From the NCBI GenBank assembly GCA_949825065.1, contig OX463863.1, forward strand, positions 23,305,933 to 23,369,932: DNA of 64,000 bases, given 5' to 3'. The stretch is from Odontocerum albicorne (Eukaryota > Arthropoda > Insecta > Trichoptera > Odontoceridae). Both the position numbers and the translations under genes were made by a program. Positions 30,449-40,369 of the stretch are shown here, piece by piece. How positions within the stretch are numbered: the first letter of the stretch is position 1; each line of letters starts with the position of its first letter. The notes beneath the pieces were generated by a model. The model ran no database searches, was not told the DNA's origin, and saw only the letters and a list, made by a program, of their open reading frames with translations.

Positions 30449-30536
30449 ATAACTGTTACCACCTTTGTGCCATCAACTTTATCTTTGAAGAGTCTCCATA
30501 AAAAAAAGACCATTGGCGCCGGGGGGCTATTCAATG
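30449..30536 (-). pseudogene. Other half of the split DDE transposase
   Basis: Minus strand: FLWRLFKDKVDGTKVVTV, the 'DFFLWGxxKDKVY' region after the third catalytic residue. It continues at 29130-29372 across the piggyBac insertion. Confidence 0.65.
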
Positions 30537-30540
30537 CTAC

Positions 30541-30921
30541 TTTAGGAGCTGTGTCCTTAAGGGAGAGATGATGATGATTTGTTGATAAATAAAACTCGTT
30601 TTAGATCGCAATGCGGAAAGAGACATTTTTTTAGTAGACGTAGGTATTTATACTATTCTCTAATGTGTGCGGGAATGCGAGCAAGATATCCCGCCGTCTC
30701 GTTTCTGCATTCACAATACGCTGCGTGCGTCTTGTAGGTGACAATTTATTTTGGGATTTGGCGCGACAGATGTGCTGCCTTCTCGCTCTAGCATGGAATG
30801 CGCTCCGCGTATGACAATGAGTTGAATGACCGGCGTGTGGACCTTGTACTCGTTTGTTTGGAATTATCAAGGTATGCAAAGGTCGGATCGCCGGTCATTG
30901 ACCGAGCATATGGACGCCACA
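30541..30921 (-). mobile_element. Solo LTR, copy 3 (diverged)
   Basis: 381 bp between CTAC duplications (30537-30540 and 30922-30925). It begins tttag and ends aca like copies 1 and 2, and shares 'gcaatgcggaaagagaca', 'ggtatttatac' and 'gcgggaatgcg'. Diverged in the middle. Confidence 0.72.
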
Positions 30922-30936
30922 CTACCTTTATAAAGG

Positions 30937-31493
30937 GTCTTTCAAATTGAGCAACTTTTTTAATTCATTTTTTTTTTAATCTTGAATAAAACACACAATT
31001 TGCTTTGATTTCAAAAACTTTATATTGATCATTGAAGTATAATGTATGATATTTAAACACAAAAAATAATATCCGCCAAATGTCTACCTCATGCAGTTCC
31101 GCAGATGTCCACTCTTTTGTCAAAATTTTCGATGACATTTTAGCATAATTGCGGGGTTCTAACTCACCGATAACGCAAATAATTTCGTCCTTCAGCTCAG
31201 AAATTGATCGGGTGTCATTCTTGTAGACCTGGCTTTTCACGTAACCCCAGAAAAAATAGTCCAACGGTGTTAGATCACATGATCTTGGTGGGCAATTAAC
31301 ATCACCGTTTCCGGAGATTACAATACATAAAATAATTCTCAATTTAAACGCGTTGTTGTGTTGTATACGACTCCATTTTTATAAATGCTATACATTACAC
31401 TTTTCAAATGTCACAAGATCCAGGGAAGTTCGCGACGCCATCTGTGTTTTATCTAAGAATTAAAAAAACGCTCAATTTGAATGACCCTTTAGT
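30937..31493 (-). mobile_element. Tc1/mariner-like element remnant with transposase C-terminus
   Basis: Inverted ends agggtctttcaaattgagca and gctcaatttgaatgaccct. On the minus strand from about 31310 the frame reads NCPPRSCDLTPLDYFFWGYV then KSQVYKNDTRSISELKDEII, the 'WPPRSPDLTPLDFFLWGYxKSxVY' block with the third catalytic Asp region. The N-terminal half is deleted. Confidence 0.8.
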
Positions 31494-31499
31494 ATAGAA

Positions 31500-31830
31500 C
31501 GTATGTGATACACATATATGTATACATAACATCATGCCATTTTCCTGTCGGGGTAGGCAGAGATGACAGAGGGCTAGACTCTCCTACATTCATACAATTT
31601 CTCACAGCTAAAATTTCTCTATTTTTATTTTTCTCACAATATCATTCACTTAATCCAACTATACTTCTCTTGGTCTTCCTTTACCACACGTTCCACTCAC
31701 CCACATTTGTTTTGTTAGTCATTCTTCATTCATTTGTTCCATATGCCCAAACCATCTCACCGTGCCCTTCTTCATCTTACCTAATCTTCGTTTTATCCAA
31801 GTATTCAAAAAATCGCTCAATTCGAAAGAC
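31500..31830 (-). pseudogene. RTE-type LINE remnant
   Basis: Minus strand contains MKKGTVRWFGHMEQMNEE and KMTNKT-like residues, the 'VRWFGHMERMNEERLTKQ' motif. Frames are broken. Confidence 0.55.
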
Positions 31831-31837
31831 CCTCCAT

Positions 31838-32005
31838 ATCTAATCCACCTGTTCAGCAAATTCCCATCAAGATAGGCCATCACGTCATGATGATAGTAGG
31901 GAGGCGTACCATCTTGCTGGAAATAAGAGACCTCCTCATTTCTACACTCCTCACGAATGCATGGTATGACATATTCTTGCAGCAAGTTTAAGTAAATGGT
32001 ACGCT
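31838..32005 (-). pseudogene. Transposase middle part (same family as 30937-31493)
   Basis: Minus strand: LLQEYVIPCIREECRNEEVS, then YFQQDGTPPYYHHDVMAYLD, then GNLLNRWIRYGG. This is the 'FQQDGAPPHxxxxVRxxLDxxFxxRWIGRGG' block that normally precedes 'WPPRSPDLTP'. Directly after it comes a terminal-repeat sequence (gggtctttcgaattgagc), so two element pieces are joined. Confidence 0.75.
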
Positions 32006-32689
32006 ATAAAAGAACGTATACATTTTTTAGAACATCTTATATATGATATTCTTCATTAAATGTAGACGTTCGTAAGATTGACCCATCACTCTCTGTGTTC
32101 TCAGTTGGTTCTCAGTTGCTCATCATTCAGAATACACGCCACATGCACGCCACATGACAACTATGAGGAATCGGTTTCTCAGCCATGTTATCTCTAGAAT
32201 GGGAACTTCTCCTGACTAGCCAGATTAACAGACCTTTCCGCGAGTGATTAGTTTCTCTAGGGCTATCTAGAAACCAAATTTTTAGTTCATCGATAGAAAC
32301 ACTCAAATAACATCAGCTCAAATATAAGAATAATATATAACAAATACAAAAGAAATTCCTCAGATATCTATGGTACAGAACAAAGGGGGATTACCCAAAA
32401 TATGTTACACTCACCATGTTGAACTTCTCACGGTGTGTAACCATAGAAGTCTCGAAAGAAAAATCCATCGTAATATTCTTATTGAAGGTGTATCGGACGT
32501 GTGCAGTCGCCCCTTGTGATAGACGAAAGAGCTTGCATGTGGCAATATTTACAGGTGTGATAGGACAATTAAATCTGTGCTATATGTTTGGATATGTAAT
32601 GTTATAATAATTTGTATATGTTCCTGTCACGTAAATCTATGTATGTTCTTGTATTTGTTCATTCTATGTAATAATGTTGTATTTATATG
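32006..32689 (+). other. No gene recognised
   Basis: Short frames only, no repeat recognised. Confidence 0.3.
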
Positions 32690-33190
32690 TAAAATGTATG
32701 TTTGTTTGACTCCGATCGCATTCGCGACCGCACTAGAAATAAGTGACTGGCAAGGCGGGGCGATCGGAGTAGGTCGGGGCCCGGTCGGCGTAAGCAGGGC
32801 CCAAACCCCGAAAGTTGTTGTATTTCGCGGGCAATGGGCGCTTGTGACGGCCGACTGACCGTTAATATAGGGGGCCCCCCCGGATTTGGAAAAATATATT
32901 CTCTTCACTCGACTCTTCCTGTGTTTTACTCTTCTACCCTACTTCAACCCAGAAAGAGGAATCTCTGCTCTACAACTGTCTTCGCTTCGTCTCTTCACTT
33001 CGCCAGAACTATCTTCACTCGTCACGCCACTGGAGCCGCTCCGAGCAGACATCTGAATAGCCACGTACAGACTCCGCCCCGAGCAGCGGAACGCCCCGCC
33101 CCTAAGTTCAGTGGCGTAGCACAGAAAGAATATTTCGCCAAGAATTAACTTTTGGTGATTGACGCTTTCGAAACAGCGACCTGAATTCTC
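32690..33190 (+). other. GC-rich island, possible retroelement LTR/leader
   Basis: Markedly GC-rich relative to flanks (gatcggagtaggtcggggcc, aagcagggcccaaaccccga). It has CT-rich 'cttcactcgactcttcctg' and no coding frame I can support. I could not find paired ends or a target duplication, so an LTR is only a guess. Confidence 0.3.
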
Positions 33191-33512
33191 CGAGCATTGT
33201 GCAGCAACCAACCACCTATCTACAGTCTTTGTACCTGTCCGGTACAGAAGGTTCTTCAAGGTAGTTTTAACTGTCCCGCGATTCTAGAAACACTAAGTTT
33301 ATATGTTCCTTATAAATATAGCCGTGCAAGGAATCACCCTCTGTTCTATAATATTGTACAAAGCAACTTACAGAAGGAATATCATGGCTAAACACTCAGC
33401 TATAGTCACACGTGGTATAGAAATGGATGACACTGTGGATATAGTCTCGGCACCGCCTAGCAGTATGAGAAGAATCCTGGCTGATATTCTTCTTTGCAAA
33501 TAAACTAATGAT

Positions 33513-34280
33513 GACCTCCGTGGCCTAGTTTGCAAGACACCTAACTCCCAACCAGGAGGCTGCAAAAAAGTTCAAATCCCTCAGGAACACAGATTTTTAA
33601 AAAAGGATTCCAGTCTTCTTTTCACTTCAGGCCTCTTTAACCTTTCCCTCCCTGTGCTAAAAAATTCTGCCCGTTCCGGTGCTGTGTATTCAATACATAT
33701 GTAAAAATGAGCGATTTAAAATGGGAAAAATAAGAATATTCATAGTCAATCGCTTAAGTTAATTAAATTTGAAGTCAAAAGTGATAATAATTGAAATTTA
33801 ATTGCTGAAAACATGAAAAAAAAAATGATCGGACGACGTTCACAAAACGGACAGAGCGACCACCTCGATCGAAAGCCGGCTGGCTACCAAAAAGAGAGAA
33901 GCGAGCGAACTGAGATTCTATTTCTTACGTTCCCATATATACCGAAGTAGAGTGAGAGTAAGATGTGAATAGCGTCGCTTCCTCACCCATAGCGGTTTTT
34001 TTAGAATGAATATATCTAAGTCACACACTGGCACACGTTTGATTGTATCGGTGAATTTATTCCCGATTTTCACAAAATATCTCTAATGTGGCCGATAATT
34101 ACAATGCGTAAATGTATTACGGAGGAATACCTAAAATCTGAACCCAGTATTTATTATATTTATACAGATATTAACGTTTTTAGAAGCAATGTGTACTAGT
34201 TACACATCACAGGGAGGGAAGGGTTAACAACATTCTGGTTGGTTGAAAGATATTAAGCCATTAATCCTGCCAGGCTGTGC
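33513..34280 (+). mobile_element. Degenerate SINE (copy 3) split by a MITE
   Basis: The head at 33513-33640 (gacctccgtggcctag, gattccagtc) and the tail at 34224-34280 (cattctggttggttgaaaga, cctgccagg) are the two halves of the SINE seen at 25341. A 583-bp MITE is inserted at TTAA between them. Confidence 0.75.
33641..34223 (+). mobile_element. Complete MITE with TTAA target duplication
   Basis: 583 bp. Left end cctttccctccctgtg and right end cacagggagggaaggg are inverted. TTAA at 33637-33640 and 34224-34227. Second copy (partial) at 1-504. Non-coding. Confidence 0.85.
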
Positions 34281-34667
34281 TGTACACAATGAAAGTGTTA
34301 TATGTCGCAACTTCTGGAACATTTCAATGCAATTAAATCATGACCAGGAAATCTTGAAACTATCTTTCATTAATATATATTTATTAAGCTACCGAAAAAA
34401 AAAAAGATAACAAAGGATAAAATGATATGTAGAACTTTTATTACAAAAAAATATGACTCACAAAAAGTACAATTATTATTAAAATAAAGTCGTAATAACA
34501 AACATTTTTGGTTAAAAATAATAAGATATATATATTTTTTTTAATTGTGATTTTTGGTTTATGCTCGAAGTACCTAACCTTAAAAAATCTTGCAAATGTT
34601 TGTCCGTTATTGTTCATCGATATTTCCATTTTATATATTCCATTTTCAAGTATGTTTGTTCTCGTAA
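34281..34667 (+). other. AT-rich, nothing recognised
   Basis: No repeat or gene. Confidence 0.35.
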
Positions 34668-34916
34668 GTAAGATTTTCGAGCTATTTCAAAGGAAGACAA
34701 CAATCTTGTAAATACCAAGAGCGTATATCTGAATGGACTGACGTCTCTGCAGGCGTTCCCCAAGGTGAAATTCTCTCTCCATTCCTTTTTTCTATATTCA
34801 TCAACCCAATAACATCGTCTCTTAAATGTTCTTATCATCTGTATGCGGATGACCTGCAGATATATATTAATTTTGATCCAAATTTCTTTCACATGGCTTT
34901 GAACGATTACATCTTC
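34668..34916 (+). pseudogene. LINE reverse-transcriptase core fragment (YADD)
   Basis: It reads RFSSYFKGRQQSCKYQERIS, then EWTDVSAGVPQGEILSPFLF, then SIFINPITSSLKCSYHLYAD and DLQIYI. This contains the 'GVPQGSxLxPxLFxxFIN' and 'YADD' catalytic motifs. It could be from the same family as 4779-5560, but no overlap exists to test this. Confidence 0.85.
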
Positions 34917-35080
34917 GCACAAGTTCTACAATTCTCCTCAGTATGAATCCGTGAATGGTATATTAAGTGATTTTTGTGAGAATTGTTTCACAATTCATGA
35001 GGCTTCTTTCAACTTCACTTAATTCATACGGCTTCCCAATTCGTAGAACTTCTCTCAACTATGATCCTTTCATAAAAGTT
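34917..35080 (-). pseudogene. Decayed zinc-finger array, distal part of gene 2
   Basis: Reverse-strand finger DNA (atgaatccgtgaatggtata, gtgagaattgtttcacaatt) with indels. It continues at 35557-35858 on the other side of a solo LTR. Confidence 0.7.
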
Positions 35081-35552
35081 TTTAGCGGATGTCCTTGTTG
35101 GACGTGCTGATGATTTTGATTGTTTGGTATTTAAAATAAAATACGTCGATTAGCAATGCGGAAAGTGAGAGTGAACAATCAATGAATAGTAAACAGCAAT
35201 GAATGGTCAAATGATTAATAATCTTTATTTATCGGTAAGTAGGTATTTATACAATTCAGAACGGGGCGCGTGAGTGCGCCCGCAATATATTTTTATCTCA
35301 CTCCTGTGCGACCAGAGATGGTCGCAGACGTTGCGAATAATATTGTGGGTAGATAATTTGTTGGCGGGAACGGCGAGACAGCACGATGCGTTCTCTTTCT
35401 ACTGTGGAATGTATCCATAATGGAATAAATAGTATTTGCGTGTAAACAATATTAATGTTCTGGTATGCGACCTTTGGACATATCCGAAGGTCGTTTCGTC
35501 GGTCGTTGACCGTGCGTGTTGACAATATTCAGGGACGACTGTAGTCCCTACA
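35081..35552 (-). mobile_element. Solo LTR, copy 2, inside decayed zinc fingers
   Basis: 472 bp with AGTT duplicated at 35077-35080 and 35553-35556. Clearly alike to copy 1 (gcggtatgc-type block, tcgtttcgtcggtcgttgac, cgcaatatatttttatctca). Read in reverse it has tgtataaata and then aataaaga, the LTR order. Confidence 0.85.
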
Positions 35553-35556
35553 AGTT

Positions 35557-35858
35557 TAAACCAGGTTTAAGTAAGAATGTCTTATCACATTATCGCACAG
35601 CTGTAGCATTCGTGGCATTTGAAATTACCTTTTTCAAAAATATCTTCCCACATGTTCCATTCGTGGTATTTGCTGTAGCATTCGTGGTATTTGAAATTAC
35701 CTTTTTCAAAAATAGCTTCCCAGCTGTAGCATTCGTGGTATTTGAAATTACCTTTTTCAAAAATAGCTTCTCTCCACTATAAATCCTTGAATGGCGTGCT
35801 AAATTTGCAATACCAGAAAATGTCTTCATACATCTTACACAGCTGTAGGGCTCCCCTC
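35557..35858 (-). pseudogene. Decayed fingers immediately after the gene 2 stop, with internal triplication
   Basis: Minus strand reads EPYSCVRCMKTFSGIANLAR then HSRIYSGEK, followed by a block LFLKKVISNTTNATA repeated three times. It is a finger segment that lost frame and was then triplicated. Confidence 0.75.
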
Positions 35859-37495
35859 TCAACTATGAATTCTTTCGTGACATTTTAAATTACTTTTAGT
35901 TAGGAATTTCTTCGCACAATTACCGCAGCTGTATGGCTTCTCTCCACTATGAATCCGTTCATGACAATTTAAATGACCTTTTCGTAAAAATGTCTTCCCA
36001 CATTGTCCACAGCTGTAGGGCTTCTCTCCACTATGAATCCTTGAATGGCGTAAAAAACTTTTATTATCAGAGAATGTCTTCCCGCAACGTTCACAGCTGT
36101 ATGGTTTATCTTCACTATGAATCATTGAATGGCATATTAAACTTCTATAATCAGAGAATTTCTTCACACAAGTTTCACAGCTGTAGGGTTTCTCTTCACT
36201 ATGAATCCTTGAATGACGTATTAAACTTTTATTATCAAAGAATTTCTTCCCACAATTTTCACAGCTGTAGGGCTTCTCTTCGTTATGAATCCTTGAATGG
36301 CGTATTAAACTTTTATTATCAGAGAATTTCTTCTCACAATTTTCACAGCTGTAGGGCTTCTCTCCACTGTGAATCCTTTCATGAGATGTTAAATTACCTT
36401 TTTGTGAGAATGTCCTATCACATTGCCCACAGCTGTAAGGCTTCTCTCCACTATGTATCCGTTCATGACATTTTAAATGACCTTCTCGTAAAAATGTCTT
36501 ACCACATTGTTCACAGTTATACGGCTTCTCCTTACTGTGAATCCTTGAATGGTGTATTAAACTTATATTATCAGAGAATTTCTTCTCACAATTTTCACAC
36601 GCATACGGCTTTTCTTCACTGTGAATTCTTTTATGAGATTTTAAATTACCCTTTTGAGAGAATGTCTTATCACATTGTCCACAGCTGTAAGGCTTCTCTC
36701 CACTATGAATCTTTGAATGGCATATTAAATGTCTATTATCTGAGAATATCTTCCCACATTGTCTACAGTTGTAAGACTTCTCTCCACTATGACTTCTTTC
36801 GTGAGCTTTTAAATTGTCTTTTTTTGAGAATGTCTTTCCACACTGTCCACAGCTATGGGGCTTATCTGCACTGTGAGTCTTTTCATGAGATTTTAAATAT
36901 TTTTTTTTTAAGAATGTCTTCGAACAATTTCCACAATCGTAGAATGTCTTCTTAAATTTTTCATAGTTGAAGGGCTTTTCTCCACTATGAATCCTTTCAT
37001 GAGATTTCAAATAAGTTTTTTGTGAGAATATCTTATCACATTGTCCACAGCTGTAAGACTTCTCTCCAGTATGTATCCTCTCGTGATATTTTAATTTACT
37101 CTTTTCTGAGAATGCCTTTCCACATTCTCCACAGCTATGGGGCTTCTCTCCACTATGAATCATTTCGTGAGATTTTAAATTACACTTTCTTATGAATGTC
37201 TTTCCACATTGTCCACAGCTGTGGGGTTTCACTCCACTGTGAATTCTTTCATGAGATTTTAAACATTTCTCTTTCGAGAATGTCTTTGAACATTTTCCAC
37301 AAACATACAGTTTTTCTTCACAATGATTTTTTTGTGTGAATACCTTTTTACAATTTCCAAAGCTGCAGGGATTTTCTTTACTATGAATTCTTGAATGACA
37401 TATTAAATTTAAACTGTTTCCACAATGTTTAAAGCCGTGAGGACCGTTTTCACTACTTTTCTCTATACTTAATTGGTTGCTCAAATCACCTGAAC
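35859..37495 (-). CDS. Zinc-finger gene 2, finger exon (17 intact C2H2 fingers)
   Basis: Minus strand. It follows acceptor tttttag (AG at 37497-37496), completes the split codon and reads SGDLSNQLSIEKSSENGPH before the fingers. The first finger (GFKHCGNSLNLICHSRIH) lacks its first cysteine pair, and two others are cut short (NCKKVFTQKNHCEEKL; FNYEKFKKTF). Seventeen regular 28-residue fingers remain, ending HERIHS and TGA at the position of the linker glycine. With exons A and B the protein is 688 aa. It is expected to be a sequence-specific nuclear DNA-binding protein; the target is unknown. The antisense frame over 35933-36955 is a shadow of the finger repeats. Confidence 0.92.
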
Positions 37496-37825
37496 CTAAA
37501 AACATGTAAAAATCAAGAAATAATGTCTGAAAGGGTTTATAAGATTGACTATATATTTTTTTCGCAAAAAAATCATTTCTCTAATTTGACGTTCTTTGAT
37601 AAAACAATTAAGCTGTGTTGAATTGTTAACTAAGATTTTTTTACTAGTTTATGATGAAAATATGTTCACTTTATTGTATGTGCTGAGCCATGAACTTGAA
37701 TTATTGTATGTGCTGGGCCATGAACTTGAATTGTTTTCAAACCAAACTAAGAAAGATTTTGGCGTTAAGAGTTCAATGCATAAATGTAAACTTATTCAAA
37801 ATTCAATTAAAATAATTATACTCAC
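37496..37825 (-). other. Intron 2 of gene 2
   Basis: AT-rich, no repeat except a short direct repeat (tgtatgtgctgrgccatgaa) near 37680-37720. Confidence 0.5.
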
Positions 37826-38071
37826 TTGTTATTGCATGCGTGTCAGAAACATCAACAGTCTCTGTGTTACTGTCCCGAGCACATTCCTTTTTTATATCCG
37901 CTTCCTGTATGTCCATAGCAAAATCAGGTAATACTGGCGCAGTATCCACTTCTACAACATTTACTTCTTTTACAGAGATTTTAAATTCCAAGTCATGGGA
38001 TTGCTCTTGTGAATTCATGACTGAGGTCATATCTTTATTGAATGTATCATTAAGTGACTGGGCCTGAATAT
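37826..38071 (-). CDS. Zinc-finger gene 2, exon B
   Basis: Minus strand, 246 bp, phase 1 at both ends: acceptor tttttatag, donor aacaA|gtgagt. It encodes (N)IQAQSLNDTFNKDMTSVMNS, then QEQSHDLEFKISVKEVNVVE, then VDTAPVLPDFAMDIQEADIK and KECARDSNTETVDVSD. It is three codons shorter than the other exon Bs. The first SUMO-like site has changed from VKEE to VKEV and should be lost; IKKE is kept. Confidence 0.85.
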
Positions 38072-38429
38072 CTATAAAAAAAATATACAAGATCAAATCT
38101 TTTGAAGCAATAAAACAAATAGATGACATATCTTATATATTATTACCAACATGAAACCTCATTTCCTTTACTTCCACTCCGTTAACAAGGCCAACACAGC
38201 ACTCATAGGGCTATCTTATCTTAATATGGCAGAGTTTTGAAGCTAGTACGACGTAACTGAAGAAGATTGTTGGGCTGAATGTTCAAGAATCGATGGTGCA
38301 GTTAAATATATTTTATTGTTCCGAGTTAGAGGCAACTTTTTGAAGTGAAATTTGTATCTATGCGGTAGGGCAAATTGGTCTGAACGTCACGAAAAGTGAA
38401 ACGCTTCCCCTCCTCCCACTTGAATGGTA

Positions 38430-38950
38430 ATATTTCAAATAATCTTTAATATTTATTTATATTAATATAAATAAATAAATATTAAATATAAATTTATAAT
38501 TATTTATAATATAAATAAATAATTTTATAATTTGATAAATAAATATATTTATTTATTAATTATAAAATTAAATATTATATATATTATAATAATAAATATT
38601 TATATTTAATTAAATTAATTAAATAATATTAAATTAAATTAATTTATTAATAATAATTAAATTATAATTAATAAATAAAATATAATTAATAAATGATTAA
38701 TTTATAATTAATAATAATTATAATTATTATTCATAATATTAATATTAGTAATATTAATTATTGTTAATAATAATAAATAAATGAATATTAATAATGAACT
38801 AATTTCTTATAATATTAATTAATAATATATTATTATTATTAATTAATTATAATAATTGATAAATAATTAATTAATAATAAATAATTAATCATTATTTTTA
38901 ATTAACTAATAAATTAAATTTATTTATATTAATTTATCAATATAACCATT
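38430..38950. repeat. Nearly pure A/T low-complexity block
   Basis: About 500 bp made almost only of A and T (attaataaataattaat types) with very few G or C. It lies in intron 1 of gene 2. No unit length dominates. Confidence 0.9.
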
Positions 38951-39144
38951 TCCTAATCCTAAAAAATAATAAAAATGGTTAACAAATGGAAAAAAGCAAT
39001 GCATAAAATCAACTTTTCCTAGGAGCTGAGAAGTTTCACTTTAAAGAATAAAGAGTCAGGTAAACAGCCTCAAAATTGAAAACCGGTCATGTACATTTAT
39101 TTCAACTTAACGTTTCTTATTCTAAATGTTCGATTCAATTACCG

Positions 39145-39268
39145 GCTTGTTTAATTACCTGCCTTGTTTAATTACCTGCCTTGTTTAATTACCTGCCTTG
39201 TTTAATTACCTGCCTTGTTTAATTACCTGCCTTGTTTAATTACCTGCCTTGTTTAATTACCTGCCTTG
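39145..39268 (+). repeat. 17-bp tandem repeat, ~7 copies
   Basis: Unit ttgtttaattacctgcc, seven near-perfect copies. Confidence 0.95.
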
Positions 39269-39269
39269 T

Positions 39270-40004
39270 TTAACATATTTTTACCTTATTTCAAACGAAT
39301 AAATTTCAAGAATGAAAAGTACGTCAAAGAGAGCGGTCAACAATAACAGAGCGATTAAATATCCCTTAATACAATTTATTCGGCACCCTTTGTTTAACCG
39401 GTTTCCGATCGATCAAAAATTAAAGAATCCATAAGCTCACTTACCAGCAGAAATATCTTTTATTTTATGGTTTTCACATGATATTAATACATTCTTTATC
39501 TGTTCCAATGCCAAGAAGGGTGGATTATCTGCATAATTAATCCGTAACGCGCAGACCAAGTGCTGTTATATATGCGTTAATAATGTTGAGTTTATATTAC
39601 CAATTTGACATATGGTTATACTATTTTTAACAATAAGTACAGATACTGCCATCTCTGTACAAGATTATGAATATTTTTATCACTCGTCAAGATAATTTCT
39701 GATCGAGATATTGTGATTTTTCTAAAATTATCCATTTGACAGATGTCACGTGTTGCTAGGAATGGCACGGCGTGTCTTTTTGTGTGGATTCCCCGTAATT
39801 TATTGATTATTTGTGTGGCAATATTTTATGGCATAATTCATAAAAATAACGAAATTTGTGCATTGCATTAAAATTATTGTAGTGTAGTAAAAACCCTGAA
39901 TTTAATTTCGAGACGGTAAAAAAATAATTTAATTTGAGCAAAAAAATGCATTAAACGGGTTATTTTAAAAATTCTTATTATATTTTATAAATAGAAAAAC
40001 CAAA
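39270..40004 (-). other. Intron 1 of gene 2; nothing recognised
   Basis: No gene or repeat seen. Confidence 0.4.
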
Positions 40005-40325
40005 ATCATTCTGGTCTACAGGTACACACCATTTATAAAACATTCTGGTCAACACGTACACACCGCTCATAAAACATTCAGTTCTAAAAGTACACGCCCC
40101 TCATAAAACATTCTGGTCAATTGGTACACACCGCTCATAAAACATTCTGGTCTACAGCTACACACCACTCATAAAACATTCTGGTCTACAGGTTACACAT
40201 CACTCATAAAACATTCTGATCTACAGGTTACACACCACTCATAAAACATTCTGGTCAACAGGTACACACTGCTCATAAAACATTCTGGTCTACAAGTACA
40301 CACCATTCATAAAACAAAAGTAGAA
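40005..40325 (+). repeat. ~40-bp tandem array, 'cattctggtctacaggtaca' family, in intron 1 of gene 2
   Basis: About eight units of acattctggtctacaggtac acaccactcataaaa with substitutions (gtcaacacg, gttctaaaa). The same words occur as a hairpin in intron 1 of genes 3 (47519-47592) and 4 (59191-59262). Confidence 0.88.
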
Positions 40326-40369
40326 TGATTATGATATTTATTGTATTTAAACTATAATATATATGGGTG

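Noticed and set aside
32690..33190. GC-rich stretch as a CpG-island promoter or LTR
   Set aside because: No paired ends, target duplication or coding partner found; kept only as an unassigned feature.
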